Shown here in pieces: positions 1 through 6,839 of a stretch of DNA of 7,466 bases. Position 1 is the stretch's first letter; each line of letters starts with the position of its first letter. The translations under genes and the position numbers were made by a program. This DNA is from Sandaracinomonas sp041180785 (GTDB taxonomy: Bacteria; Bacteroidota; Bacteroidia; Cytophagales; Spirosomataceae): positions 1-7,466 of the forward strand of contig JBEGQV010000033.1 in assembly GCA_041180785.1 (NCBI GenBank), given 5' to 3'. The notes under the pieces are model-generated. The model was not told the origin of the DNA. It did not search any database and saw nothing but the letters and a program-made list of their open reading frames with translations.

Positions 1-383
1 ACGCAGCTCATGTGGTAGACCTAGAGGTAAAAAATGGGGATCCAGTTATAAACAAGGTGTTTTGTGCACTTGATTGCGGCATTGTCATCAACCCTGATGG
101 TGCCATCAATTTAGCGGAAGGTGGCATCATTGATGGCATTGGAACAGCATTATATGGCAAACAAAGCTTCAAAAAAGGCGTGCCACAGGCAAGCAATTTT
201 CACAATTATCGCATGATTCGCATGAGCGAGTCACCAAAGGCAATTGATGTAAAATTTGTTAAAAACGAAATCGACCCAACAGGTATGGGTGAACCCGCCT
301 ACCCTCCTGTTTTTGCTGCCTTAGCAAATGCCCTTTACCAAGCAACTGGCAAAAGGCATTATGAACAGCCTTATGTTTCTTAG
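1..383 (+). CDS. Xanthine dehydrogenase family molybdopterin-binding subunit (IorB-like), C-terminal fragment
   Basis: This is the 3' end of a gene whose start lies left of the window; the frame is open from base 3 and stops with TAG at 381-383. The visible part, about 126 residues, is the C-terminal end of the large molybdenum-cofactor subunit of the xanthine dehydrogenase/aldehyde oxidase superfamily. Recognisable blocks are ALDCGIVINPDG (about 66-104), AEGGIIDGIGTALYG (about 114-158), SNFHNYRMIRM (about 192-224) and PTGMGEPAYPPVFAALANAL (about 276-335), followed by ATGKR. The Glu of the GEP motif (codon 291-293) sits where the family has its catalytic base. The NFHNY block is most like the isoquinoline 1-oxidoreductase beta (IorB) group, which transfers hydroxyl from water to aromatic or aldehyde substrates. 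Substrate cannot be told from this fragment. It converges on the TonB receptor and is probably not part of the D-amino-acid operon. Confidence 0.9.
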   Translation, partial: AAHVVDLEVKNGDPVINKVFCALDCGIVINPDGAINLAEGGIIDGIGTALYGKQSFKKGVPQASNFHNYRMIRMSESPKAIDVKFVKNEIDPTGMGEPAYPPVFAALANALYQATGKRHYEQPYVS

Positions 384-459
384 AACTGTAGAATAGTAGA
401 ACTGTAGAATAGTAGTTTATTTTTCTAAGTACTAAAGTTCTATGTACTACAGTTCTAAG
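379..459. terminator. Long imperfect inverted repeat, likely bidirectional terminator
   Basis: CTTAGAACTGTAG at 379-391 is the exact reverse complement of 447-459 (13 bp). Nested inside, 397-407 pairs with 432-442 with one mismatch. The two stems are separated only by a 5-nt/4-nt internal loop, so a stem of about 28 positions can form around a 24-nt AT-rich loop (408-431). It sits between two convergent stop codons (381-383 plus strand, 471-473 minus strand), where a terminator for both transcripts is expected. There is no clean GC-rich stem plus U-tract, so it may equally be a repeat-derived element that insulates the convergent genes or stabilises 3' ends. The structure is read directly; the function is inferred. 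Confidence 0.55.
381..415. repeat. Two perfect 16-bp tandem repeats built from 8-bp units
   Basis: The unit TAGAACTGTAGAATAG occurs at 381-396 and again, without mismatch, at 397-412, followed by a partial TAG. Each unit is a dimer of two related octamers, TAGAACTG and TAGAATAG. The first copy begins exactly at the TAG stop codon of the upstream gene, so the gene's end is built from the repeat. A degenerate array of the same octamer lies at 3151-3190. Confidence 0.9.
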
Positions 460-472
460 TAATACAGTTATT
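428..472. repeat. Three imperfect 15-bp repeats forming the right arm of the palindrome
   Basis: Three adjacent 15-base units, AGTACTAAAGTTCTA (428-442), TGTACTACAGTTCTA (443-457) and AGTAATACAGTTATT (458-472), diverge from left to right. Read on the minus strand they contain TAGAACTG/TAGAACTT, the same octamer as at 381-412 in opposite orientation. The last unit runs into the stop codon of the receptor gene (471-473). Confidence 0.7.
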
Positions 473-3035
473 ACAGACTCCCCCTCAGCGTAATGCCAAA
501 CGTTCTTGGATCCCCTAAGACTGCTGCATAATGGCCAGCATTACCGGCTGCGGGCAATAATTGCTCGAAATAATCGACTCCTGTTACATTTCTTGACCAA
601 ATTGAAACCGACAATCCTTTACTGGCTTTAAATCCTAATCGTGCATTTAACAAATTATATCCAGCAATGTTTAAATATTTGGAAGGAGATGGACTCGAGG
701 AGAATTCACTTCTTCCATAGGAATCAAGTGCAACATAAAATTCGCCAATTTCACCAAAAAGTTTAGCGGCAGTGGTATATTCTGCCCCAAATGATCCAAC
801 AAATTTAGAAACACCAGGCAACACACCGCCTGAAATATCTTTAAAAGATGCACCACCTGTTTCTTCCAATGGAACAGGCGCGTTTTTGAAACTTACATAT
901 TTAGCATCAGTAAAAGCAACGTTTCCATAAAAATTAAAATGTTTAGTTAAACTAACCGTTCCTTCAACCTCTACACCTTGCACTTGTACCTGCTCTGCAT
1001 TGGCTAAATATCCACGATTTACCGATAAATCTGCCGTTTGAACGTTGGTTTGATAATCGTATATATTGGTTTGATAAACTGTTGCATTTAATGTAGAATT
1101 TTTACTTGGTCGCGTTTTAATTCCCCATTCAAGATGCTGCACTGATTCAGGTTTTACGGTTGCTAATTCGATCATAGGTTGACCATTCAAAGAAGGTAGT
1201 CCTCCTAAATTAAGCCCGATGGGTTTAAATCCTGTTGAATAGGTCGCAAAAGTATTTAAAGATTTATGAAAACGATATGCTAAGGTAATTTGTCCGGAAA
1301 AATTGGTATTATCAATGTCTTCATTGAAACTTTGATCGGAGTAGACTAATTTTTTCAAGGCAATTAAAGCTGGATCAGTAGTTTGTAAGCCCCCATAGGT
1401 TGTTCTAGAAAAACTTATTTGTTTACGATCGTAATTGTAACGAATACCTGGCATTAAACTCAATTTGTTGGAAACTGCAATGTCCAATTGACCAAATAAG
1501 GCAGCACTTTTTGTGTTCATATTTTGTCGAGTTTTAATGCCATATCCATCTAAAAGTCCTGGTGTTTTCCATAAAGGACTGGTAGTACTCTGAGAAAATC
1601 TCCATTGAGCAGAACCCGATTCTTCTGTCTGATCAGGATCTGAAATTAAATCTTGTGCAAAGTAAAACGCACCAAAAACAGCTGATATGTTCGAATGCAA
1701 TGCACCAGACCAACGAATTTCTTGTGAATATTGATTGTGTTTCGAAGGGGCTTGGGATAACTTCAATGCCTGAAGTCCAGTGAAATCACGGTCAGAAGAT
1801 GGATCCCAATTCCAAAAACGCCATGCAGTAGTGGAGGTTAATGTTCCAGCACCCAAGGCAATATCTGCATTTACAGAAGCCCCTCCCAATTCTTGATTGG
1901 AGCGCCAAGGTGTATCCGTATCAATCAAACGATCAAATGGATTTCTGGAAGGAACCGTATAATTTAAATCTTTAATAATAGCATCAAATTGTCTGTATGC
2001 AGCTCTTAAAGTAGGTACTACTCCAGCAAATACTTGCGCATAACCATTAGGTCTTTGACGGGTATAATCACCGATAAAAGTAATTTTAACTTGATCAGAA
2101 GGTACAAACAATAATTGACCTCTCAATCCCAAATTATTCAAATCATTCACATTTTGTTGTGAATTAATGTTATATAAAAGACCATCTCTTTGGGTTCCTG
2201 AAAAAGATAATCGAGCTGCCAATTTATTGCTTAATGGACCCGTAATTGATGCTTTTGCTTGAACAAAGCCATAATTTCCATACCCTAATTCAAACGTGGA
2301 GCCCGGAGTAAAACTTGCCTTTTTGGTGGTGATATTGAAATTACCAGCAGTCGTATTTTTTCCATATAAGGTTCCCTGCGGACCACGCAAAACCTCCACC
2401 TGTTCTACATCAACAAAATCCATGGTGGTTGCTGCCGGACGCGCATAATAAACACCATCCACATAAAAACCAACACCTGGATCAATGCCATCATTGGTTA
2501 AACCAAAGGTTGTTCCTAATCCTCGAATACTTAAAGAGGTATTTCTTGGATTGGAAGAATATAATTGAACGGAAGGAATTAATTCTTTTAAACGATTCAC
2601 ATTAAATGCACCTGTCTCTGCAACCTTTGCTCCCCCAATCGCTGTAATCGGAATCGGCACATCCTGGGCAACCTCCTTTCTTCTTCTAGATGTTACCACC
2701 ACCTCATTCAATTGTTCGGAAGACTCCTTTAAATAAATTTTAACGGGATTACCTTCTGCCAAAAATTCTCTTTTCTGATATCCCACAAAACTTACAATCA
2801 AGGTATAAGGTAATTTTTGACCCGTTTGAAAATAAAAGTTACCGTCAATATCTGTCTGCACCCCATGCGTTGTGCCCTTGATAAGAACAGATGCTCCCGG
2901 AATTGGCTGGTTTGACTTTTCATCTAATACGATACCCGCCAAGGTAGAATTAATAACAGGCTTACTTGTTTGAGCAATTGAAAAATTGTACAAAAACAGG
3001 AAACTTAAAAAATAAAATAAAATTCTTTGCTGCAT
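471..3035 (-). CDS. TonB-dependent outer-membrane receptor with CarboxypepD_reg-like domain
   Basis: This gene encodes a 22-strand-type outer-membrane transporter energised by TonB-ExbBD. I start it at the ATG at 3035 (854 residues) because that Met directly begins a clean Sec signal peptide (MQQRILFYFLSF to IAQ, residues 1-22). An in-frame ATG at 3062 would add nine residues ahead of it. Domains in order are: a carboxypeptidase-regulatory-like beta domain at about 31-103 (GIVLDEKSNQPIPGASVLIKG, then DGNFYF and SFVGYQ); a TonB-box-like EVVVTSRR at about 111-118; a plug domain at about 120-240, with the conserved QVEVLRGPQGTLYGKNTTAG at about 212-231; then a beta-barrel to the C-terminus. The barrel end resembles siderophore-type receptors (SIWSRNVTG, PRTFGITLRGSL). 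No SusD-like partner is present on either side, so it is not an evident SusCD pair. It is divergent from the deacylase operon, which suggests but does not prove that it imports that operon's substrate. The ligand is unknown. Confidence 0.92.
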   Translation of the reverse strand: MQQRILFYFLSFLFLYNFSIAQTSKPVINSTLAGIVLDEKSNQPIPGASVLIKGTTHGVQTDIDGNFYFQTGQKLPYTLIVSFVGYQKREFLAEGNPVKIYLKESSEQLNEVVVTSRRRKEVAQDVPIPITAIGGAKVAETGAFNVNRLKELIPSVQLYSSNPRNTSLSIRGLGTTFGLTNDGIDPGVGFYVDGVYYARPAATTMDFVDVEQVEVLRGPQGTLYGKNTTAGNFNITTKKASFTPGSTFELGYGNYGFVQAKASITGPLSNKLAARLSFSGTQRDGLLYNINSQQNVNDLNNLGLRGQLLFVPSDQVKITFIGDYTRQRPNGYAQVFAGVVPTLRAAYRQFDAIIKDLNYTVPSRNPFDRLIDTDTPWRSNQELGGASVNADIALGAGTLTSTTAWRFWNWDPSSDRDFTGLQALKLSQAPSKHNQYSQEIRWSGALHSNISAVFGAFYFAQDLISDPDQTEESGSAQWRFSQSTTSPLWKTPGLLDGYGIKTRQNMNTKSAALFGQLDIAVSNKLSLMPGIRYNYDRKQISFSRTTYGGLQTTDPALIALKKLVYSDQSFNEDIDNTNFSGQITLAYRFHKSLNTFATYSTGFKPIGLNLGGLPSLNGQPMIELATVKPESVQHLEWGIKTRPSKNSTLNATVYQTNIYDYQTNVQTADLSVNRGYLANAEQVQVQGVEVEGTVSLTKHFNFYGNVAFTDAKYVSFKNAPVPLEETGGASFKDISGGVLPGVSKFVGSFGAEYTTAAKLFGEIGEFYVALDSYGRSEFSSSPSPSKYLNIAGYNLLNARLGFKASKGLSVSIWSRNVTGVDYFEQLLPAAGNAGHYAAVLGDPRTFGITLRGSL

Positions 3036-3112
3036 GATTGTGAATTTTAAGGTGTATTGCATTGTTTTTAGTATTTACTATATAAACTCTATATTTTTAG
3101 TAGATTATTGTG

Positions 3113-3143
3113 CAAAAGTAAGACAAGATTTTTAAAAAACAAA
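3113..3143 (-). promoter_or_regulatory. Bacteroidota-type promoter of the TonB receptor gene
   Basis: Read on the minus strand, TTTG (3143-3140) is followed after 19 bases by TACTTTTG (3120-3113). This is an exact fit to the Bacteroidota primary sigma consensus, TTTG at -33 and TAnnTTTG at -7. Transcription would begin near 3105-3109, giving a leader of about 70 nt to the ATG at 3035. The site lies in the divergent intergenic region, with the octamer repeat array (3151-3190) just upstream of the -33 element. Confidence 0.7.
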
Positions 3144-3150
3144 TTTATTT

Positions 3151-3190
3151 TAGAATTGTAGAATTGTAGAATAGTGGAAAATTAGAATAG
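3151..3190. repeat. Degenerate array of five 8-bp units (TAGAATTG/TAGAATAG)
   Basis: The bases parse as TAGAATTG, TAGAATTG, TAGAATAG, TGGAAAAT, TAGAATAG with a strict 8-bp period. These are the same octamers as at 381-412, differing mainly by T for C at position 6. The array starts 7 bases from the -33 element of the receptor promoter and about 80 bases upstream of the deacylase start. Two intergenic copies within 2.8 kb suggest a dispersed intergenic repeat family in this genome. Confidence 0.75.
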
Positions 3191-3202
3191 AAGTATTATG
3201 AT

Positions 3203-3230
3203 TTGTGAATTGTGCATTGTAAATTGAAAT
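3203..3230 (+). repeat. Four-unit 7-bp iteration just before the deacylase start
   Basis: TTGTGAA, TTGTGCA, TTGTAAA and TTGAAAT follow one another without gaps and end three bases before the ATG at 3234. The region takes the place where a ribosome binding site would be expected, and no purine-rich Shine-Dalgarno is seen. It may be a diverged simple repeat, an AT-rich unstructured leader that helps initiation, or chance in AT-rich DNA. Confidence 0.45.
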
Positions 3231-3233
3231 ACC

Positions 3234-4748
3234 ATGAAACGATTCATTCTGCTTTTTCTGATTTCATTTCCCTATCTGTTGACTTCACAAAAAAGTCAAA
3301 TGATTCAGCATGTTATGATCGTTGATGGAACTGGGCGAAAGGCATTTAAGGGTTCCGTACGAATAGTTGGCAATCAAATTGTTGGCTTAGGGCAATTAAA
3401 GCCCTTGAAAAATGAAAAGGTAATTCATGGAAATGGCTTAACCCTTGCTCCTGGATTCATCGATTCGCATTCGCATCATTTAAATGATGTATTGGAGCAT
3501 CCGGATGCGATTTCTACAGCTAATCAGGGTGTAACAACGGTGGTAGTGGGACAAGATGGTGAGAGTCTTCCCGTATCCGAAATTGATTCCCTCCTAAAAA
3601 AAACGCCTGTAGCAGTCAATTTGGCTACCTACACGGGTCAAAGTACCCTGCGTGAAAAAGTCATGGGTGCCGACAATCTGTTACGTGCCGCTACACAAGC
3701 AGAAATTGAACAAATGAAACTTCTTTTGCAAAAGGATTTAGCACAAGGTTCATTAGGTTTATCCACGGGATTAGAATACGAATCCGCGTTTTATTCAACG
3801 CGGGATGAGGTCCTGCAGCTTGCTGACCAAACAGCAACAGCAAAAGGTCGGTATATTTCACACATCCGCAGTGAAGATATCAACATGACCGATGCATTGG
3901 ATGAAATCATCGATATTGGTCGAAAAACAAAGATTCCGGTACAAATTTCGCACATCAAATTGGCCAAAAAAGGCGATTGGGGAAAAGCCCAAGAAATTAT
4001 TAAACAACTTGAAATGGCACGCAAGGAAGGAATCGACATCACAGCCGATGTCTATCCGTATAATTTTTGGAATTCCACCCCCCGCGTACTATTTCCCAAA
4101 AGAGATTATAATAATATAGAAAGTGCAAAATTCGCAACCGAGGAATTATTTGATCCATCCCAATCTTACCTAGTAAAATTTGCCGCTCATAAAGATTATG
4201 AGGCAAAAACATTGAGTGAAATTGCACAAATTCGAAAAGAAACAGAAGCTCAGACCTTAATAAACCTCATTCAGCTTTCAGAAAATTTCAGAAAAATGAA
4301 TCCAAATTACACAGGAACCGTAGAAGCCATCATGGGAAAATCCATGCTTGATGCGGATGTTACAAAATTCATCCAGTGGTCGCATGCCAACATTTGTTCA
4401 GATGGAAATGCAGGGGCGCACCCACGAGGTTATGGTTCGTTTACCAAAATTTTAGGCAAATATGTGCGAGCAGAAAAAGCGATAACCCTTGAAGAAGCAG
4501 TTCATAAAATGACTGGACTCACTGCCAAACATTTAGGCATCAAAGATCGTGGAACAATTGCTCCTAGAATGAAGGCAGATTTAGTTTTATTCAATCCAAA
4601 AACCGTAAAAGACCATGCCTCCATTCAAAACAGTCATGCCCTTTCAGAGGGCATTGAAATGGTTTGGGTAAATGGAGAAATCATTTATAAACAGAAAAAA
4701 TCTACTGGTAAAAGAAGTGGCATATTAATCAAACGAGTAAATGAATAA
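3234..4748 (+). CDS. Exported N-acyl-D-amino-acid deacylase-like amidohydrolase (D-aminoacylase family)
   Basis: This 504-residue amidohydrolase-superfamily metalloenzyme is close to the usual D-aminoacylase length. Residues 1-18 form a Sec signal peptide (MKRFILLFLISFPYLLTS) without a lipobox Cys, so it probably acts in the periplasm. Motifs in order are: APGFIDSHSHHLND (metal site H79, H81); GVTTVVVGQDG (99-109); GLSTGLEYESAFYS (175-188); YISHIRSED (H210); QISHIKLA (H240); DITADVYPY (268-276); CSDGNAGAHPRGYGSF (D390, H396); and a C-terminal LEEAVHKMTGLTA with DRGTI and ADLVLFNP. All the His ligands and the catalytic Asp are present. The family's GNCG metal-ligand Cys is replaced by D108 (GQDG), which marks a distinct subfamily, so the substrate is uncertain. 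The family releases free D-amino acids from N-acyl-D-amino acids; related members cleave dipeptides. It is first in a tightly packed operon and its stop overlaps the next gene by 8 bases. Confidence 0.88.
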   Translation: MKRFILLFLISFPYLLTSQKSQMIQHVMIVDGTGRKAFKGSVRIVGNQIVGLGQLKPLKNEKVIHGNGLTLAPGFIDSHSHHLNDVLEHPDAISTANQGVTTVVVGQDGESLPVSEIDSLLKKTPVAVNLATYTGQSTLREKVMGADNLLRAATQAEIEQMKLLLQKDLAQGSLGLSTGLEYESAFYSTRDEVLQLADQTATAKGRYISHIRSEDINMTDALDEIIDIGRKTKIPVQISHIKLAKKGDWGKAQEIIKQLEMARKEGIDITADVYPYNFWNSTPRVLFPKRDYNNIESAKFATEELFDPSQSYLVKFAAHKDYEAKTLSEIAQIRKETEAQTLINLIQLSENFRKMNPNYTGTVEAIMGKSMLDADVTKFIQWSHANICSDGNAGAHPRGYGSFTKILGKYVRAEKAITLEEAVHKMTGLTAKHLGIKDRGTIAPRMKADLVLFNPKTVKDHASIQNSHALSEGIEMVWVNGEIIYKQKKSTGKRSGILIKRVNE

Positions 4749-5787
4749 TGCAATCATATTAACAAATGGAATTTTACAGCATTCAGATGCAAAAACAGCA
4801 CATGGACTCATTCGAGGAACCGAGCGATTCAAGATAGTTGCCGTAGTAGATGACGAAAAAACGGCTGGAAAAGATGCTGGAGAGGTATTAGACGGTACGC
4901 CAAGAAATATCCCTATTTTTGCCAGTCTGGATTCAGCACTAAAAACCATACCCAACATCCATTATTTAATTATTGGGATTGCCACTGTGGGTGGTGTTTT
5001 GCCACTCCCAATGATTGCCATTATTCAAAAGGCAATTCGATCAGGAATTTCGATTGTGAATGGCTTACACGACTACTTATCAGATCGACCGGAAATTGCC
5101 GATTTAGCCAAAGAACACCATGTTGAATTGATTGATGTTCGAAAGCCAAAGGCAAGAAAAGATTTACATTTCTGGACAGGCGATATTCTTCAGGTAAAAA
5201 CCCCAATCATTGCCGTAATGGGCATGGATTGTGCAATGGGAAAACGTACGACGGCACGCATGATCCGACAAGCTTGTCAACAAAATAACCTCAAGGCAGA
5301 AATGATTTACACGGGTCAAACGGGTTGGCTACAAGGTGGGAAATATGGATTTATTTTTGATTCGACGCTGAACGATTTTGTATGTGGGGAATTAGAACAT
5401 GCTATTTTAAGTTGTGCCAAAGCCGAAAATCCTGATTATATTTTTTTAGAAGGGCAAGCCTCATTGCGCAATCCGAGTGGTCCATGTGGATTAGAATTTC
5501 TCATTTCAGGAAGAGCAAAATCGGTTGTTTTAATCTTTGCTCCTAAAAGAAAGTATTTCGACAATGAAGAGCATTGGGGTGAAATTCCGACGGTGGAATC
5601 AGAAATTGAAATTATTGAAAAATTAGGTTCAAGGGTTATCGCTTTAGCAATCAATACAGAAGAATGCACAACAGAGGAAGCATTTTTATTTCAAAGGCAA
5701 TATGAAAAAAAATTAGGTTTACCCGTTCTTTTACCTATTCAAGAAGGTGTAGATAAAATACTTCCCATTTTAAAAGCATTGAAATGA
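4741..5787 (+). CDS. DUF1611 family P-loop protein, DgcN-like (putative D-amino-acid N-acetyltransferase)
   Basis: This is a 348-residue cytoplasmic protein with no signal peptide. The N-terminal half (about 1-140) is the Rossmann-like DUF1611_N domain, with FKIVAVVDD, YLIIGIATVGG and IVNGLHDYLSDRPEIA. The C-terminal half is the DUF1611 P-loop domain: Walker A-like GMDCAMGKRTTAR (161-173), TGQTGWLQGG (191-200), NDFVCGELEHA (211-221) and FLEGQASLRNPSG (235-247). Members called DgcN have been reported as D-glutamate N-acetyltransferases using acetyl-CoA, acting with a dipeptide-epimerase-like DgcA in D-Glu catabolism. The same gene pairing is seen here, and that is the main reason for the call; the acyl acceptor in this organism is inferred, not shown. 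The start overlaps the deacylase stop by 8 bases and its own stop overlaps the next ATG (ATGA), so translation is probably coupled. Family membership is firm, the reaction less so. Confidence 0.85.
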   Translation: MNNAIILTNGILQHSDAKTAHGLIRGTERFKIVAVVDDEKTAGKDAGEVLDGTPRNIPIFASLDSALKTIPNIHYLIIGIATVGGVLPLPMIAIIQKAIRSGISIVNGLHDYLSDRPEIADLAKEHHVELIDVRKPKARKDLHFWTGDILQVKTPIIAVMGMDCAMGKRTTARMIRQACQQNNLKAEMIYTGQTGWLQGGKYGFIFDSTLNDFVCGELEHAILSCAKAENPDYIFLEGQASLRNPSGPCGLEFLISGRAKSVVLIFAPKRKYFDNEEHWGEIPTVESEIEIIEKLGSRVIALAINTEECTTEEAFLFQRQYEKKLGLPVLLPIQEGVDKILPILKALK

Positions 5788-6839
5788 AAATAAAAGCTAT
5801 TCGTTCGTATGTACGCAAAATGGCGTTAACCAAACCCTATTCCATTGCCGGTTATACTTTTTCCGATGTGGACTTAGGATTTGTGGAAATCGAATTAGCG
5901 AATGGGATCATTGGACTTGGAACTGCAAGTCCGGCTGAAGAAGTTGTAGGGGAAACAACCCACATGAGTATACAAAATCTGCAATCAGATTTTGTGCAAT
6001 CGTTGATTGGAGAATCAATCGAAAATTTTCAAGGACTCATACAAGCTGTGCGTTTACAGTATCCGCACATGCCCGGTACGCATGCCGCCATGGACATTGC
6101 CTTGCATGATGCCTACGGGAAATGGAAAAACCAATCGGTGGTATCGATCTATGGTCGAAAAATCGAATCATTGCCCACCTCGGTTACGATTGGCATCATG
6201 ACCGTTGAAGATTCCATAAAAGAGGCAAAGGAATATGAACAATTGGGATTCCGCTTATTAAAGGTCAAAACAGGAGAAAATGTAGAAGAGGATATTGAAA
6301 AAGTAAGCAAATTGCATGAGCAATTTGGTCGAAAAATGCGCATCCGGGTGGACCCGAACCAAGGATATTCACTGGAACAATTAGCACATTTTCTCAAAAA
6401 AGCTGGGAAAATAGTCGAGTTGATTGAACAACCTCTAGCAGTTGGCAAAGAGCAAGAATTAATCGGACTTGGAAACTATCCAATCATGGCAGACGAGTCG
6501 ATTACCGATACCGAGGCTGCTCAGGTATTTGCCAAAGACCCCAAGCCTTTTCAGATATACAATATTAAATTAATGAAATCCGGAGGTATTCAGGGAGCCT
6601 TAGAAATTGCCCATTTTGCCAAAAAATCCAACATTGATTTGTTTTGGGGTTGCAATGATGAGAGTCGATTAAGTATAACGGCTGCCTTGCATGCGGCCTA
6701 TTCCATGTCGAACACCAAGTACTTGGATTTAGATGGCAGTTTTGATTTGGCAGAAGATTTGGTAAGCGGAGGATTTGAATTGGAAAACGGATTAATGAAA
6801 ATAAAGGAATTACCTGGATTTGGCGTAAACAAGATCTAA
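5784..6839 (+). CDS. Dipeptide epimerase, enolase superfamily (DgcA-like / Ala-Glu epimerase-like)
   Basis: The product is a 351-residue cytoplasmic muconate-lactonizing/enolase-fold epimerase. The capping domain is about 1-125 and the barrel runs to about 330. The catalytic set is complete: KxK base pair K160 and K162 (LLKVKTG), metal ligands D190 (RVDPNQGY), E215 (LIEQPL) and D237 (MADES), and the opposite-face lysine K262 (NIKLMKSGGIQGA). The later loop GCNDESRLSITAALH (289-303) and the DLD at 315-317 match the DxD motif that binds the free amino group of dipeptides in Ala-Glu epimerases. In the 20s loop, Tyr24 stands where Bacillus subtilis L-Ala-D/L-Glu epimerase has Arg24, which binds the Glu side chain, so L-Ala-D-Glu specificity is doubtful. 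It could epimerise another dipeptide or an N-acetyl-D-amino acid made by the preceding DUF1611 protein. ATGA overlap upstream; TAATG overlap downstream. Confidence 0.9.
   Translation: MKIKAIRSYVRKMALTKPYSIAGYTFSDVDLGFVEIELANGIIGLGTASPAEEVVGETTHMSIQNLQSDFVQSLIGESIENFQGLIQAVRLQYPHMPGTHAAMDIALHDAYGKWKNQSVVSIYGRKIESLPTSVTIGIMTVEDSIKEAKEYEQLGFRLLKVKTGENVEEDIEKVSKLHEQFGRKMRIRVDPNQGYSLEQLAHFLKKAGKIVELIEQPLAVGKEQELIGLGNYPIMADESITDTEAAQVFAKDPKPFQIYNIKLMKSGGIQGALEIAHFAKKSNIDLFWGCNDESRLSITAALHAAYSMSNTKYLDLDGSFDLAEDLVSGGFELENGLMKIKELPGFGVNKI

Noticed and set aside
1..383. Oxidoreductase fragment as part of the D-amino-acid system
   Set aside because: It is on the far side of the receptor, convergent with it and separated by a likely terminator; nothing ties it to the operon.
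381..472. Repeat cluster as a possible CRISPR array
   Set aside because: The units are 15-16 bp and directly adjacent, there are no unique spacers, and no cas genes are visible.
471..3035. Receptor as SusC of a SusCD glycan-uptake pair
   Set aside because: No SusD-like lipoprotein lies on either side; the flanking genes are convergent (an oxidoreductase) and divergent (the deacylase), and the barrel end looks siderophore-like.
3191..3210. Plus-strand promoter for the deacylase operon (TATGATTTG near 3197-3205)
   Set aside because: It needs one extra base compared with TAnnTTTG, and no TTTG or TTG lies at the expected distance upstream, so I do not call it.
4741..4748. Overlap between deacylase and DUF1611 genes as a frameshift or fusion
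   Set aside because: Both proteins are full length, with complete C- and N-terminal family motifs; the 8-base overlap is normal for a coupled operon.
5784..6839. Plain assignment as L-Ala-D/L-Glu epimerase of peptidoglycan recycling
   Set aside because: Tyr replaces the Glu-binding Arg24 and the gene sits with a DUF1611 protein and a D-aminoacylase-like enzyme, so specificity is left open.
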